64,000 nucleotides of DNA from Xanthocytophaga flava. GTDB taxonomy: Bacteria; Bacteroidota; Bacteroidia; Cytophagales; 172606-1. Below the pieces are notes generated by a model. That model was given only the letters and a program-made list of their open reading frames with translations. It did no database searches and was not told where the DNA came from. The translations under genes were made by a program, and so were the position numbers. The stretch is taken from positions 62,001 to 126,000 of the forward strand of contig NZ_JASJOR010000025.1 of NCBI RefSeq assembly GCF_030068545.1. The letters run 5' to 3'. This document shows positions 46,864 to 55,585 of the stretch, in pieces (position 1 is the first letter of the stretch; each line of letters begins with the position of its first letter).

Positions 46864-46956
46864 AAGGGATATGTGAATTGACACAAAATAGGATTTATAC
46901 AAAAGTAATTTGTACAATGACAATCCAAAATCATAAGGCCAAAAAGAAATCACCTA

Positions 46957-47946
46957 TCACTTTTCTGTCCATTCCATTTGAAGACAGTTTACCTTCTTCT
47001 CATAAAACGTTTTAAACAGATGTTTTACCTCATCTTTCAATAAAGAATTATCAATCAACTTAATTACTTCCATATGGCGATTAGTAAATTCGGAAAGTAT
47101 TTTGATTATACGGCTTTCCTTAAGTCCTAATACCTTTCCAAACTGCAGAAAATCAAAGCGCGTATAAAAACCATATGCGTCATAAGCAGTCGTGAAAGTA
47201 TCTGTAAAAAGCATCAATGCCATATCTGACTCTGAGGGAACATGAATACGGGTACACAACAAGTCATATGCAGGGGCTAAAATATAATCACCTTCCAACG
47301 TCCGTATAGCTGAAAAGTTTTTCACATGTGCATCTCCATTCGAGAAAACATAGTTGAAAATAATCATCCGAAAAAACTTTTCTATCTCAATAGGATAGGA
47401 AGCAATGTATTTTTTGATCAGTTGTCCAATCTGTTCATAAGAAAGATCATATTTGTAGTTTTGTCCATGAGTATATTCTGTAACCTGTGCAATTTGAGCA
47501 AAATCTTCCTGTTGAAACCGTAATCCATCTGCTCTCACATCAAACCGTTTTACAAGGTAAGCGGGACTAGTATCTTTAAAATAGACAACAGCATTAGGCG
47601 GCACATTAATCTTGAATAACTGACGAGCAATCTGCATTGTTAAATGTTCATTGGCAGGTGCCTGATCAAGATATCTGAATTGGCCGATAGGGATAGGTTT
47701 AAGAATATATTGCCCTCCTTTCTCTGTCAGGCGAAGCGTATTTTTTTCCCTTATTATTGAATATTTAATCTGTACACCAGAAATAGAAATCTTTTTGGTC
47801 AAATCACTATATATATTTGACTCTTCTTTATAAGGTGATTCAAAAGACAAAAAAGGACTAACTTTATGCCCATCAAAAAGTTCGGTAATGCACTTACGGC
47901 AATACTCAGTTTGGGGCTGTGTTTTTAAACATCCTGGACATTTCAT
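46957..47946 (-). CDS. hipT: HipT-like serine/threonine kinase toxin (HipA C-terminal kinase)
   Basis: The 329-residue protein corresponds to the kinase part of HipA without its N-terminal subdomain. It opens with a CxxC-x9-CxxC zinc-ribbon-like segment (Cys 3, 6, 16, 19). The Gly-rich loop carries an SIS motif (Ser54 and Ser56) in KKISISGVQIKY, which is the autophosphorylation motif of HipT proteins. Lys83 (YILKP) fits the ATP lysine, Asp205 and Asn210 in SNGDAHVKNFS the catalytic loop, and Asp228 in APAYDLL the metal-binding Asp. All key residues are kept, so it should be active. The target is likely a tRNA synthetase by analogy. It overlaps hipS by four bases. Confidence 0.88.
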   Translation of the reverse strand: MKCPGCLKTQPQTEYCRKCITELFDGHKVSPFLSFESPYKEESNIYSDLTKKISISGVQIKYSIIREKNTLRLTEKGGQYILKPIPIGQFRYLDQAPANEHLTMQIARQLFKINVPPNAVVYFKDTSPAYLVKRFDVRADGLRFQQEDFAQIAQVTEYTHGQNYKYDLSYEQIGQLIKKYIASYPIEIEKFFRMIIFNYVFSNGDAHVKNFSAIRTLEGDYILAPAYDLLCTRIHVPSESDMALMLFTDTFTTAYDAYGFYTRFDFLQFGKVLGLKESRIIKILSEFTNRHMEVIKLIDNSLLKDEVKHLFKTFYEKKVNCLQMEWTEK

Positions 47947-48320
47947 ATATCTATTTCTTTGTTGCTCATATTCTCCTGACCAAAATCCGTCATATCTTTA
48001 ATTTCTTTTACAGTAATAGCTCCAATTGTATTTGTATGTGCTGTTCGCAAAAGTAGACCAAAGTGATCATTTTCATCAATATGCAGTAATCGGCATTGTG
48101 TCTGTTTGTTTATTCCTTCAGATAATAGGCCATAAAAGAAAGGAAAGAGTGTAGTAGAATTATATTCCTGTTTATCCTTTGGCAGAGAAAGGCTAATTGA
48201 AAGACAATCCGGGTCATTAAAATATTGAAGATCATACCGAAAAATGTAATGCCGATCTGATACCTTTTCCAGAATTCCTGCCAACTGATCATTTATATAT
48301 ACTCCTGCTTGTATGCTCAT
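47943..48320 (-). CDS. hipS: HipS-like protein (HipA N-terminal subdomain as a separate antitoxin)
   Basis: The 125-residue protein matches the N-terminal subdomain of HipA: VYINDQLAGILEKVSDRHYIFRY, SISLSLPKDKQEYNS, LFPFFYGLLSEGINKQTQ and NDHFGLLLRTAHTNTIGAITV. In tripartite HipBST systems this separate domain is the antitoxin that inhibits HipT. Its ATG overlaps the hipB stop by four bases (ATGA), and its stop overlaps the hipT start the same way, so all three are coupled. Confidence 0.88.
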   Translation of the reverse strand: MSIQAGVYINDQLAGILEKVSDRHYIFRYDLQYFNDPDCLSISLSLPKDKQEYNSTTLFPFFYGLLSEGINKQTQCRLLHIDENDHFGLLLRTAHTNTIGAITVKEIKDMTDFGQENMSNKEIDI

Positions 48321-48520
48321 TTAATCACTTCCACTTTTATTTCTAAACCTAATGCATGACAAATTTTTACTAAAGTCTCTAACTCAGGATTACCCATCCC
48401 ATTCTCAATATCACGCAATGTCCGAATAGATATACCTGCAATTTCAGCTAGGTCATCTTGAGTAACTTTACGGGATTTGCGTCGTTCTCGTATAATTTCG
48501 CCAATAGCTATAAGCTCCAT
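48317..48520 (-). CDS. hipB: HipB-like XRE-family transcriptional regulator
   Basis: From ATG 48520 the product has 67 residues: a helix-turn-helix of the XRE class (IRERRKSRKVTQDDLAEIAGISIRTLRDIENGMGNPELETLVKICHALG) and a short tail. A longer frame starts at 48553, but this would read through the operator-like site at 48529-48542 and add MLKEAFYCRFV, so the shorter start is preferred. It is expected to bind the operators at 48529 and 48589 and repress the operon, aided by HipS and HipT. Confidence 0.88.
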   Translation of the reverse strand: MELIAIGEIIRERRKSRKVTQDDLAEIAGISIRTLRDIENGMGNPELETLVKICHALGLEIKVEVIK

Positions 48521-48528
48521 AACAAAAC

Positions 48529-48542
48529 GGCAATAAAATGCC
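48529..48542. promoter_or_regulatory. hip operator site 1
   Basis: GGCAATAAAATGCC is an imperfect palindrome (GGCA...TGCC) nine bases upstream of the preferred hipB start. Its reverse complement occurs exactly at 48589-48602, 60 bases away, as expected for a pair of HipB-binding sites flanking the promoter. Confidence 0.75.
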
Positions 48543-48588
48543 TCTTTTAGCAAAAAAAGCTATAAAAGAATATTATTCCAAAAAAATA

Positions 48589-48602
48589 GGCATTTTATTG
48601 CC
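48589..48602. promoter_or_regulatory. hip operator site 2
   Basis: GGCATTTTATTGCC is the exact reverse complement of site 1. The two centres are 60 bases apart, compatible with two repressor dimers on related faces of the helix. Confidence 0.75.
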
Positions 48603-48714
48603 TATTCACTAATCGTGTTATATCATCTCACTATTCGATTCACTATAACTGACAAAGAAAAATTTCACAACTTTGCGACAAGCAACCTACAATACAACTA
48701 CTTCACTTATACTC

Positions 48715-49062
48715 ATGAATATAAAAATCCACCAGACCAATGGTACTTCTATTGCAGAAGCCATCTCTGAAGCCTTGATAATTACCAATTTACAGGATGC
48801 ACTGGATCTGATTGGTAATTGTTCTTATCAGGGAGCAGACAAGATTATTGTATATGAACAAAATATCACACCAGACTTTTTTGATCTGAAAACCAAGCTG
48901 GCAGGTGAGGTTCTGCAGAAGTTCTCAAATTATCGCATGCAATTGGCTATTGTGGGTGATTTCTCACAGTATTCCAGCCATAGTTTACAAAGCTTTATTT
49001 ACGAAAGCAATAAAGGCTCTCTGGTAAAGTTTGTTTCTACACTGGAAGAAGCTTTATCCTGA
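48715..49062 (+). CDS. DUF4180 protein
   Basis: From ATG 48715 the product has 115 residues (MNIKIHQTNGTSIAE); the upstream ATG at 48673 adds a tail without family likeness. It contains the DUF4180 core: LQDALDLIGNCSYQGADKIIVYEQNITPDFFDLKTKLAGEVLQKFSNYRMQLAIVGDF, then an SFIYESNKG segment. The family is small, cytoplasmic and of unknown function. It is divergent from the hip operon. Confidence 0.87.
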   Translation: MNIKIHQTNGTSIAEAISEALIITNLQDALDLIGNCSYQGADKIIVYEQNITPDFFDLKTKLAGEVLQKFSNYRMQLAIVGDFSQYSSHSLQSFIYESNKGSLVKFVSTLEEALS

Positions 49063-49075
49063 ATGCATTCTGCTA

Positions 49076-49783
49076 TTAATAAGAATCCAGCAGATAAAAG
49101 TTTGTATTTGCCTCTGCAACAACAGCTCGCAGAGCGATCAGATCAAATACCCTCCAGGCAGTAGAAAAATAGTCAGTACTCCATTTGCCTGTATAGTATT
49201 CACCCAACTCCTGGCGCTGTTGCAACTGCTCTTTATATATCTTCTGAGCCTGTGCATAATGGTTAGGGTGAATCAAACCCAATTCATCTATTTGTTTGGT
49301 AAGCTGCTTCAGTTCCTCGTCTTCTCCCATTCTTTCGTTGACAAAAAAATGTCCTAGAAGAATAATCATCCACTCTATAAAATTCACTAACTCTTTAGAA
49401 GTAAAAACATAATCCGGAGGAGATGATCTTTCTGGCAATTGATCAAAATATTTATTCAACTGCTCAATTACGACATTACAATAACAGGTAATACCCTCCC
49501 ACCAAACCTCTATAAGACCTAATCGGGCAAGTAATGACTCATCATAGTTTGCATCACCATATACATTCCAAAGCCATGTTGTCAGTTGAGACAATTCACT
49601 GCCTGTAAGTGAGTTGGGGTCATGGGCAATCTTCTGACATATCGTTTCATAGGATAGATCATTTTCTCTGGAAAGCCAGTTTTTAAATGACTGTTCAGAA
49701 TCATCCAAACGTTTAATCTCAAGAGGCAACTGTTCCTGAATATCTTTAGTGCTTAATTGATAAAGATATAAATCTCTTCCCAT
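49076..49783 (-). CDS. Protein of unknown function
   Basis: The 235-residue protein is acidic, helical and soluble, without a signal peptide. Notable segments are LTTWLWNVYGDANYDESLL, VWWEGITCYCNVVIEQL and FIEWMIILLGHFFVNERM. I do not recognise the family. It converges on the DUF4180 gene with 13 bases between stops and is not followed by an obvious partner. Its good codon structure and length make it likely real. Confidence 0.75.
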   Translation of the reverse strand: MGRDLYLYQLSTKDIQEQLPLEIKRLDDSEQSFKNWLSRENDLSYETICQKIAHDPNSLTGSELSQLTTWLWNVYGDANYDESLLARLGLIEVWWEGITCYCNVVIEQLNKYFDQLPERSSPPDYVFTSKELVNFIEWMIILLGHFFVNERMGEDEELKQLTKQIDELGLIHPNHYAQAQKIYKEQLQQRQELGEYYTGKWSTDYFSTAWRVFDLIALRAVVAEANTNFYLLDSY

Positions 49784-50368
49784 TGATGGACTATGTTATT
49801 GAAGTGGTGTAGAATATAATGGCAAGATACTTGAAAAACAGATTGACTCACTCTAAAGCCAATGAAGTGCTTTAGTCTCCAACCATAAATCTATTTATTG
49901 TTTGGCTTATAGAAATGTAATTTTTAGACTTTATATGTTATTGCGTGTCATGGTATCCATTTTACATCTTTTGTAAAAAAATATAAGACCCTGTTTTTTA
50001 GGCTTTTCCTATTCGATATAAAGCTAGTAAGCCTAAAATATACCGAATCGAAAGTAATATTACATGACTACAGAATTACCCACTATTGTAGTTTCAGTGC
50101 TTTTAAACTATCTCTAATTTGCACCCGGAAGATTCAGATTAGCAGTATTGTATCCTTACAACAGGCAGAAAAGTAATTATGTGAACGGCATGTACATTCT
50201 GTAAAATGAATACCATCCTTGAAATAATCTGACAAGTAGCTAGTAAGATTTTTTGTATAGCCAATCTGTTTGATTTTGATTGTGCTTTTGCCTCTGTAAC
50301 TCTATTTTTCTTTAGAAAGAATGTAACTGATAAATTATTCAGGTACTGATGTATTGTATATTGTTTAG
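49784..50368. other. Intergenic region before the second GAF protein
   Basis: About 585 bases, AT-rich, with no supported gene. No full promoter match and no strong hairpin were found by eye. Confidence 0.5.
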
Positions 50369-52003
50369 ATGGTATCCTATATGACGTTAAAAAACTTTGT
50401 ACGCCAGAATGGCATTGTCCTATCAGCAGCCCTTGTTGGGATTCTGATTATACTATCCGCAGTAACGGTCTTTTATAACCGACACATAATGTCTACCACG
50501 ACCTATGCTCAGAAACTGTCAGAAGCGATTTTATCGCATTCTATGGAAGTACAGAACCAGGGCCTGGTAAACTATGATAAAAACCTTCGTGGTTTCGGAA
50601 TCACAAAAGACGATGGATTTATAGGCCATATCAGCTATAATGTTAGCGCTTCACAACGTGTAGCCGATACGCTGGCTAAAATTATTACAGAACAAAAGGC
50701 GCTTATGCCTGAATCTACCGTTAAGCTGGATTCCTTTCTAACTTCTTTGGCAGAAGTTAAAGGTGTATTAAAGAATTACCATCAGTTTGGGCAGGGCATG
50801 ATTGAGATGCTCAAAGTAGACAGTACAGATGACTTTAAACGGGCATTGGCCGAAGACAGAGGATCACGTACATGGGGTGCATGGAATAGCCTGCATGTAC
50901 GACTGGAAACATTTGAACATGCAGTTGCACAAAAAGCACAGACAGACTATGATACAGCTGTTAGCCGCAATGCCTGGATACAAGTATTACTTCTTATATT
51001 GGGACTACCTACTCTTTACTGGATTATCAATATTCTTAGAAGACAAGGTAGAGATCAGCAAGCTCTGCTTAAAAAACTTCAGGAGACCAATCAGCAGTAT
51101 CTGTTTCATCCAGGTCATGAACATAACCGGAATGTGATAGAAGAATCCATGGAAAATCTGAAAAAGGCAGCTGTGTTTATAAAGAAAATTACCGAAGAAG
51201 AGGACGCACAATGGGAAGGATTAAATGACTCAAACCAGGCTCTGAATCAGAATAACCTGGTAGGTGAATTACAGAAGATGCAAAAACGCATGAAGGAGGT
51301 TAAGAAGGAGGATGCACAACGTAACTGGACCAATGAAGGCCTGAACTTTATGGGGGAACTGTTACGCAAAGAAACCGATCTGGATACCCTGACAAATGCT
51401 ATCATCGCTGAACTGGTTAAATACATTGGAGCCAATCAGGGTGGATTATTTTTGCTGGCAGGAGATGATGACAAACCGTATCTGGAGCTAAAGGCCGCTT
51501 ATGCCTATAACCGGAAAAAATACCTTCACAGAGAGGTTGCCATTGGCGAAGGTCTTGTAGGCCAGGCAGTACTTGAAAAAGACTATATATACCTGACAGA
51601 TATACCTCAGGACTACCTGAAGATTACTTCCGGATTGGGGATGGCGAATCCTACCTGTCTGCTTATTATGCCGATGAAGGTAAATGAGAATGTACAGGGT
51701 GTAATCGAGCTTGCCTCTTTTGAGAAACTGGAAGGCTATAAGATTGCATTTATCGAAAAACTAGCCCAGCAGATGGCATCGACTATTGTATCTGTCAGAA
51801 CCAATGAACGGACACGGCAATTACTGGATGATAGTCAGCAACAGGCAGAGGAAATGAAGTCACAGGAAGAAGAGATGCGTCAGAATATGGAAGAGTTAGC
51901 TGCTACCCAGGAAGAAATGTTTCGAAAAGAACAGGAGTATCTAAACCAGATTCAGGAATTACAGGATGCACTGCGTTCTCTACAAGAAAGAGAAGCTGTT
52001 TAA
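50369..52003 (+). CDS. Membrane signalling protein with helical sensor, GAF and coiled coil
   Basis: The 544-residue protein has a first membrane helix near 14-35 (IVLSAALVGILIILSAVTVF), a periplasmic four-helix-type sensor of about 160 residues and a second helix near 200-220 (WIQVLLLILGLPTLYWIINI). A coiled linker with KKEDAQRNWTNEGLNF leads to a GAF domain (about 335-490; YIGANQGGLFLLAGDDD, AIGEGLVGQAVLE, YLKITSGLG). It ends in a Glu/Gln coiled coil. From the linker on, it parallels the protein at 269-1969, but its N-terminal sensor is unrelated. There is no kinase domain. The nearby ATG at 50381 is an alternative start. Confidence 0.87.
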   Translation: MVSYMTLKNFVRQNGIVLSAALVGILIILSAVTVFYNRHIMSTTTYAQKLSEAILSHSMEVQNQGLVNYDKNLRGFGITKDDGFIGHISYNVSASQRVADTLAKIITEQKALMPESTVKLDSFLTSLAEVKGVLKNYHQFGQGMIEMLKVDSTDDFKRALAEDRGSRTWGAWNSLHVRLETFEHAVAQKAQTDYDTAVSRNAWIQVLLLILGLPTLYWIINILRRQGRDQQALLKKLQETNQQYLFHPGHEHNRNVIEESMENLKKAAVFIKKITEEEDAQWEGLNDSNQALNQNNLVGELQKMQKRMKEVKKEDAQRNWTNEGLNFMGELLRKETDLDTLTNAIIAELVKYIGANQGGLFLLAGDDDKPYLELKAAYAYNRKKYLHREVAIGEGLVGQAVLEKDYIYLTDIPQDYLKITSGLGMANPTCLLIMPMKVNENVQGVIELASFEKLEGYKIAFIEKLAQQMASTIVSVRTNERTRQLLDDSQQQAEEMKSQEEEMRQNMEELAATQEEMFRKEQEYLNQIQELQDALRSLQEREAV

Positions 52004-52027
52004 CACATACCCTATTCAGATCTTATC

Positions 52028-52068
52028 AGGTCCTACACTTTTGCAAAGAGTGTAGGACCTATTTTGTT
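52028..52068. terminator. Bidirectional terminator between convergent genes
   Basis: AGGTCCTACACT (52028-52039) pairs with AGTGTAGGACCT (52049-52060), followed by ATTTTGTTT. It separates the GAF gene and dinB, and its loop region (CTACACTTTTGCAAAG) is nearly identical to that of the terminator at 45024. Confidence 0.85.
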
Positions 52069-52086
52069 TATCGCGTTACGTAACCA

Positions 52087-53169
52087 TTATGAAAACAACC
52101 AAAGCTGGCCTGATTTATCGGCTTGTAATGAGTCGGAAGAGGTATCTTCAAAGTTAGAGATAGAGATTCCCAGCAATCGTATCGGTTTGGATTCAGGGTC
52201 TGTCTTTTCCAGGAGTTGTAACGCAGTTGCCTGAATGGTTGACACATCCACAAACGGTACGGCAAAAGATTGGCTACGGGTGATCTGAGAGAAGTCGTTA
52301 TATTTAACTTTTAGGGTTAGGGTTCTTCCTTTGGCATTGCTTCGTTGCAGACGTTCTATCAATTTCTGGCTGATATAATACAGTTCAGCCTCCATCTGTA
52401 CCAGCAGAGTCAAATCCTCAGGAAAAGTATCTTCTACACCTAATGATTTGCGTTCACGAAAGGGTTGTACAGGCCTTTCGTCAATGCCACGTACAATTCT
52501 ATAATAAAATGACCCCATCTTGCCAAAGATCCGGATTAGCTCCACTTCTGATAGCTTCTTCAGATCAGCCCCTGTATGTAAATGCATACTCTTCATTTTA
52601 CGGGCAGTCACCTCTCCTACCCCAAAAAACTTCTCCACAGGTAGTTTTTCCATAAAAGTCTCAATCCGGGAAGGACCAATAAATGTAATTCCATTGGGTT
52701 TCTGCATACCTGAGGCAATCTTAGCCACAAACTTATTTACCGAAACCCCAGCTGATGCAGTTAGTTGCAGTTCGCTCAAAATAGCTGCTCGAATTTGTTC
52801 CGCAATTTCCATAGCAGAACCTATCTGCAACTTATCAGCAGTTACATCCAGATACGCTTCATCTAGTGAAAGGGGTTCTATCAGCTCGGTATAACGACTG
52901 AATATTTCCCGTATTTGCAGAGAAATAGTTTTGTATACATCAAACCGGGGATATACAAAGATGGCATGGGGACAAAGCTGACGGGCTTTGCTAGCAGACA
53001 TAGCAGAATGCACCCCATATCGCCGAGCCTCATAGCTGGCAGTAGCGACAACACCTCTTCCTTCCGGAGAGCCTCCTACAATTACAGGCTTATTCCGATA
53101 CTGCGGAAAGTCTCGTTGCTCAACAGAAGCATAGAAGGCATCCATATCTATATGTATAATCTTCCGCAT
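52087..53169 (-). CDS. dinB: DNA polymerase IV (Y-family)
   Basis: The 360-residue protein has the Y-family catalytic motifs IHIDMDAFYASVEQRD and SLDEAYLDVT (metal-binding Asp and Glu), the fingers segment VVATASYEARRYGVHSAMSASKA, the helix-hairpin-helix KFFGVGEVTARKMKSM, and the little-finger domain from about 235. The C-terminal SGQLWLF fits a sliding-clamp-binding motif (QLxLF). It performs translesion DNA synthesis. The site TATTTTTG (minus strand, 53226-53233) fits the -7 box. No LexA-type operator was recognised. Confidence 0.95.
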   Translation of the reverse strand: MRKIIHIDMDAFYASVEQRDFPQYRNKPVIVGGSPEGRGVVATASYEARRYGVHSAMSASKARQLCPHAIFVYPRFDVYKTISLQIREIFSRYTELIEPLSLDEAYLDVTADKLQIGSAMEIAEQIRAAILSELQLTASAGVSVNKFVAKIASGMQKPNGITFIGPSRIETFMEKLPVEKFFGVGEVTARKMKSMHLHTGADLKKLSEVELIRIFGKMGSFYYRIVRGIDERPVQPFRERKSLGVEDTFPEDLTLLVQMEAELYYISQKLIERLQRSNAKGRTLTLKVKYNDFSQITRSQSFAVPFVDVSTIQATALQLLEKTDPESKPIRLLGISISNFEDTSSDSLQADKSGQLWLFS

Positions 53170-53225
53170 AGCAGTTGGTTAATGTATCATTGTATTTCTC
53201 GGCCAACTTAAAAAATAATTACTCA

Positions 53226-53233
53226 CAAAAATA
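53226..53233 (-). promoter_or_regulatory. -7 element upstream of dinB
   Basis: Read on the minus strand this is TATTTTTG, matching TAnnTTTG, 57 bases before the dinB start. No clear -33 box accompanies it. Confidence 0.4.
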
Positions 53234-53945
53234 GCGAATAAACCTTGTGTCCTAGCAGCACCTGTTATTCTATACTACCAAGTTTGCAGCGACTTTCTTA
53301 CAGTTTTTCATTAATAAACTACCGATTTGTAAATAAGAGATCTTGTACAAAAAAACAGAATACAGTTTTATTTACCATTTTGTAAAATCTCATTCTGGCA
53401 CAATGGAAAGGTACTATAGAGTCTTGTTGTCTAATCCATACCATTTTCAGAAACCACCTCTGACTTTACTATGTAATAATTCATACCAAATCAGATAAAG
53501 TTGTTAAAAAAGAGTCTTCTCTCTCTTCGTAAGAGAACAGAATATGTATTCATATGTTCTCTGTAATGAAGTATATTTTACCACTTGCCAACATAAAACT
53601 TCCATTTCAACAAAACACTTTCAAGGTTTTTGGGTTATACTTTACATCAAAACCATTGGATCTACCAGCTTTCAATTCACTGCGAGTCATTGGATAGTAT
53701 AACAAAACAAGTATTTATTTTTACAATGTTTAGCTCCGCTATCTCTAGTCTGATAAGTAATAAAATATATCTTTTTATCTATATAGTTCACCTTTATATT
53801 CGCATATTGTATTAGTGTAAACATTGATTTTCAGCAGGCTATAGTCTAACTACAGAAATTCTACCAAAAAGCAAATTACAACATTCTGGTTACTAAAGAT
53901 AGTACAATCTTACTGAGGTGAGTGACCATACCCATACCCACATCA
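53234..53945. other. Intergenic region between dinB and a TPR protein
   Basis: About 710 AT-rich bases. AGAGAACA near 53549 and TGTTCTCT near 53570 form a short inverted repeat; otherwise nothing is supported. The frame at 53630-53815 is not protein-like. Confidence 0.45.
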
Positions 53946-55487
53946 ATGAAGCATTTCTACCTTCTATTTATATTCATCTATCTGTCAGGATATGCCCAGA
54001 TACTATCACAGGATAGTTTGAAACAGGAATTTCTCCATACAAAAGCCCATCAATACGAAACCTTTTTTGAAACGTTGGATGCACGCCTCACTCAACTTCC
54101 GATGAAAGAGGCATTGTCAATTGTACGAATCCTACAAAATGCTGGCAATTCGGATAATCCGGAAAAACTACAACATTATATAACTCAATCGTTGTTTCGT
54201 ATTCATTATCAACAAAAAAACTATCTCCTGGCAGATAGTTTGCTGCAAAAAGATCTGATTCATACAAAAAAATACCATCTTATATCCGAACACGCAGAAA
54301 CACTCCTAAACCTGGGAATGGTTTATAATACGCTCTATAAATATTCAGAGGCAACCCAATACATGCAACAAGCCTATCATCAGTTCTCTAGCCAGAATAA
54401 AAAAGCAAGAGCTGCTACAGCTCTGTATGAGTTGGGCAACCTGTGTCTCAAAATGCCAGAGCGAGATTGTGAAGAATATTTTCAGAAAGCGCTGGCGTTG
54501 GGTGGTGATTCATTAAAGAGAGTATATCACATCAGCAGTCTCAATACACTCGGATTAATCCAGAGTGGTAATAAAAGATATTCTCAATCACTTTCTTATT
54601 ATCAGAAGGCCCTTGATCTAGCCGCTGCTACACATGATTCGGCCTGGATGGGTATAGTAAGAGGGAACATAGGGTTTGTATTACTTCAGACAGGCAGAGA
54701 GGATGAAGCCTTAGCTTATCTGCTGGAAGATATGGAGAGTGGTCTACAGCATAACGAGCTTTTATCAGCTGCTGCTGCTGCTGTGTCTATCAGTAAAATC
54801 TATCGGGACAAGAATCAACCAGACCTGGCAAAGAAATACTTGCTTCAGGGTATCGAACTTACCCAAAAAGTTGGCTTTCTGCCCGTACTCAAGCCTATGT
54901 ATAAGGAACTAGCCTCTATCTATGAACAGGAAAAGCAGTATACAGAGGCTATAAAATACCTTCATCTGCAAATTCAGTTAAACGATTCGCTAGCCAAAAA
55001 GAGAAGAGAAATAGATGTTATCAAGATGCAATCTTCTTTTGATCTGCAGAAAAAAGAGAATGAAGTAAAAAACCTGACAGAAGAAAATGCACGACAGAAG
55101 CATCTTACAGTAATTGTCATCACCGGACTTACATTATGCCTTCTGCTGGTCATTTTAACATTACGGATTCGACAGAAAATCAAAATAAACCAACTACTGA
55201 TCAGACAAAAAACAGATCTGGAAAACGAAGTTAACAATCGCACACACACCTTGCTGGAATATAATCACCAGCTCAAAGAGTTTTCCTTTATGACAGCTCA
55301 TAACCTGCGCCGGCCTGTAGCTATGATATTAGGTTTGGGTCAGGTACTTCGACTACCAGATAATAAACCAGATGAAGAAAGGCTATATATCGAAAAGCTT
55401 ATAGATACAACAAACGAACTGGATCTTGTACTAAAACAGATGAATGGCCTTCTCGAAAAGAAACAAGACTCAGTGATTGACAACTAA
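53946..55487 (+). CDS. TPR protein with kinase-type dimerisation/H-box domain but no ATPase domain
   Basis: From ATG 53946 (MKHFYLLFIFIYLSGYAQ, a good signal peptide) the product has 513 residues; the GTG at 53922 is less likely. TPR-type repeats fill about 55-350 (ALALGGDSLKRVYHISSLNTLG, SLSYYQKALDLAAATHDSAWMG), followed by one membrane helix near 382-403. A coiled coil and a dimerisation segment with the H-box FSFMTAHNLRRPVAMILGLGQ come next. The protein then ends after LKQMNGLLEKKQDS without any N- or G-box. The next 70 bases contain no continuation, so this is not a simple frameshift. It resembles the TPR kinase at 2535-4673 and could act as a phospho-acceptor or a regulatory partner. Confidence 0.85.
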   Translation: MKHFYLLFIFIYLSGYAQILSQDSLKQEFLHTKAHQYETFFETLDARLTQLPMKEALSIVRILQNAGNSDNPEKLQHYITQSLFRIHYQQKNYLLADSLLQKDLIHTKKYHLISEHAETLLNLGMVYNTLYKYSEATQYMQQAYHQFSSQNKKARAATALYELGNLCLKMPERDCEEYFQKALALGGDSLKRVYHISSLNTLGLIQSGNKRYSQSLSYYQKALDLAAATHDSAWMGIVRGNIGFVLLQTGREDEALAYLLEDMESGLQHNELLSAAAAAVSISKIYRDKNQPDLAKKYLLQGIELTQKVGFLPVLKPMYKELASIYEQEKQYTEAIKYLHLQIQLNDSLAKKRREIDVIKMQSSFDLQKKENEVKNLTEENARQKHLTVIVITGLTLCLLLVILTLRIRQKIKINQLLIRQKTDLENEVNNRTHTLLEYNHQLKEFSFMTAHNLRRPVAMILGLGQVLRLPDNKPDEERLYIEKLIDTTNELDLVLKQMNGLLEKKQDSVIDN

Positions 55488-55554
55488 TCGATCCAGTGTG
55501 CTTACATATTTCCTGGCTGGCAGTAGTACTACCGATCTACTATCCCCAAAACAA

Positions 55555-55585
55555 AAATTCTCCGAAAGATGCTTTCGGAGAATTT
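55555..55585 (+). terminator. Hairpin after the TPR/H-box gene
   Basis: AAATTCTCCGAAAG (55555-55568) and CTTTCGGAGAATTT (55572-55585) form a perfect 14-bp stem with a three-base loop, 68 bases past the stop. It is flanked by A residues before and TCAG after. Confidence 0.7.

Noticed and set aside
40960..46953. A polysaccharide utilisation locus made of the glycosidase, DUF4353 and GH130 genes
   Set aside because: No SusC/SusD pair, mixed strands and unrelated SDR gene between; terminators separate the units.
48521..48553. Longer hipB start at 48553
   Set aside because: It would translate the operator-like palindrome and add residues with no likeness to HipB proteins.
53922..53945. GTG start for the TPR/H-box protein
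   Set aside because: The ATG at 53946 starts directly at a good signal peptide.
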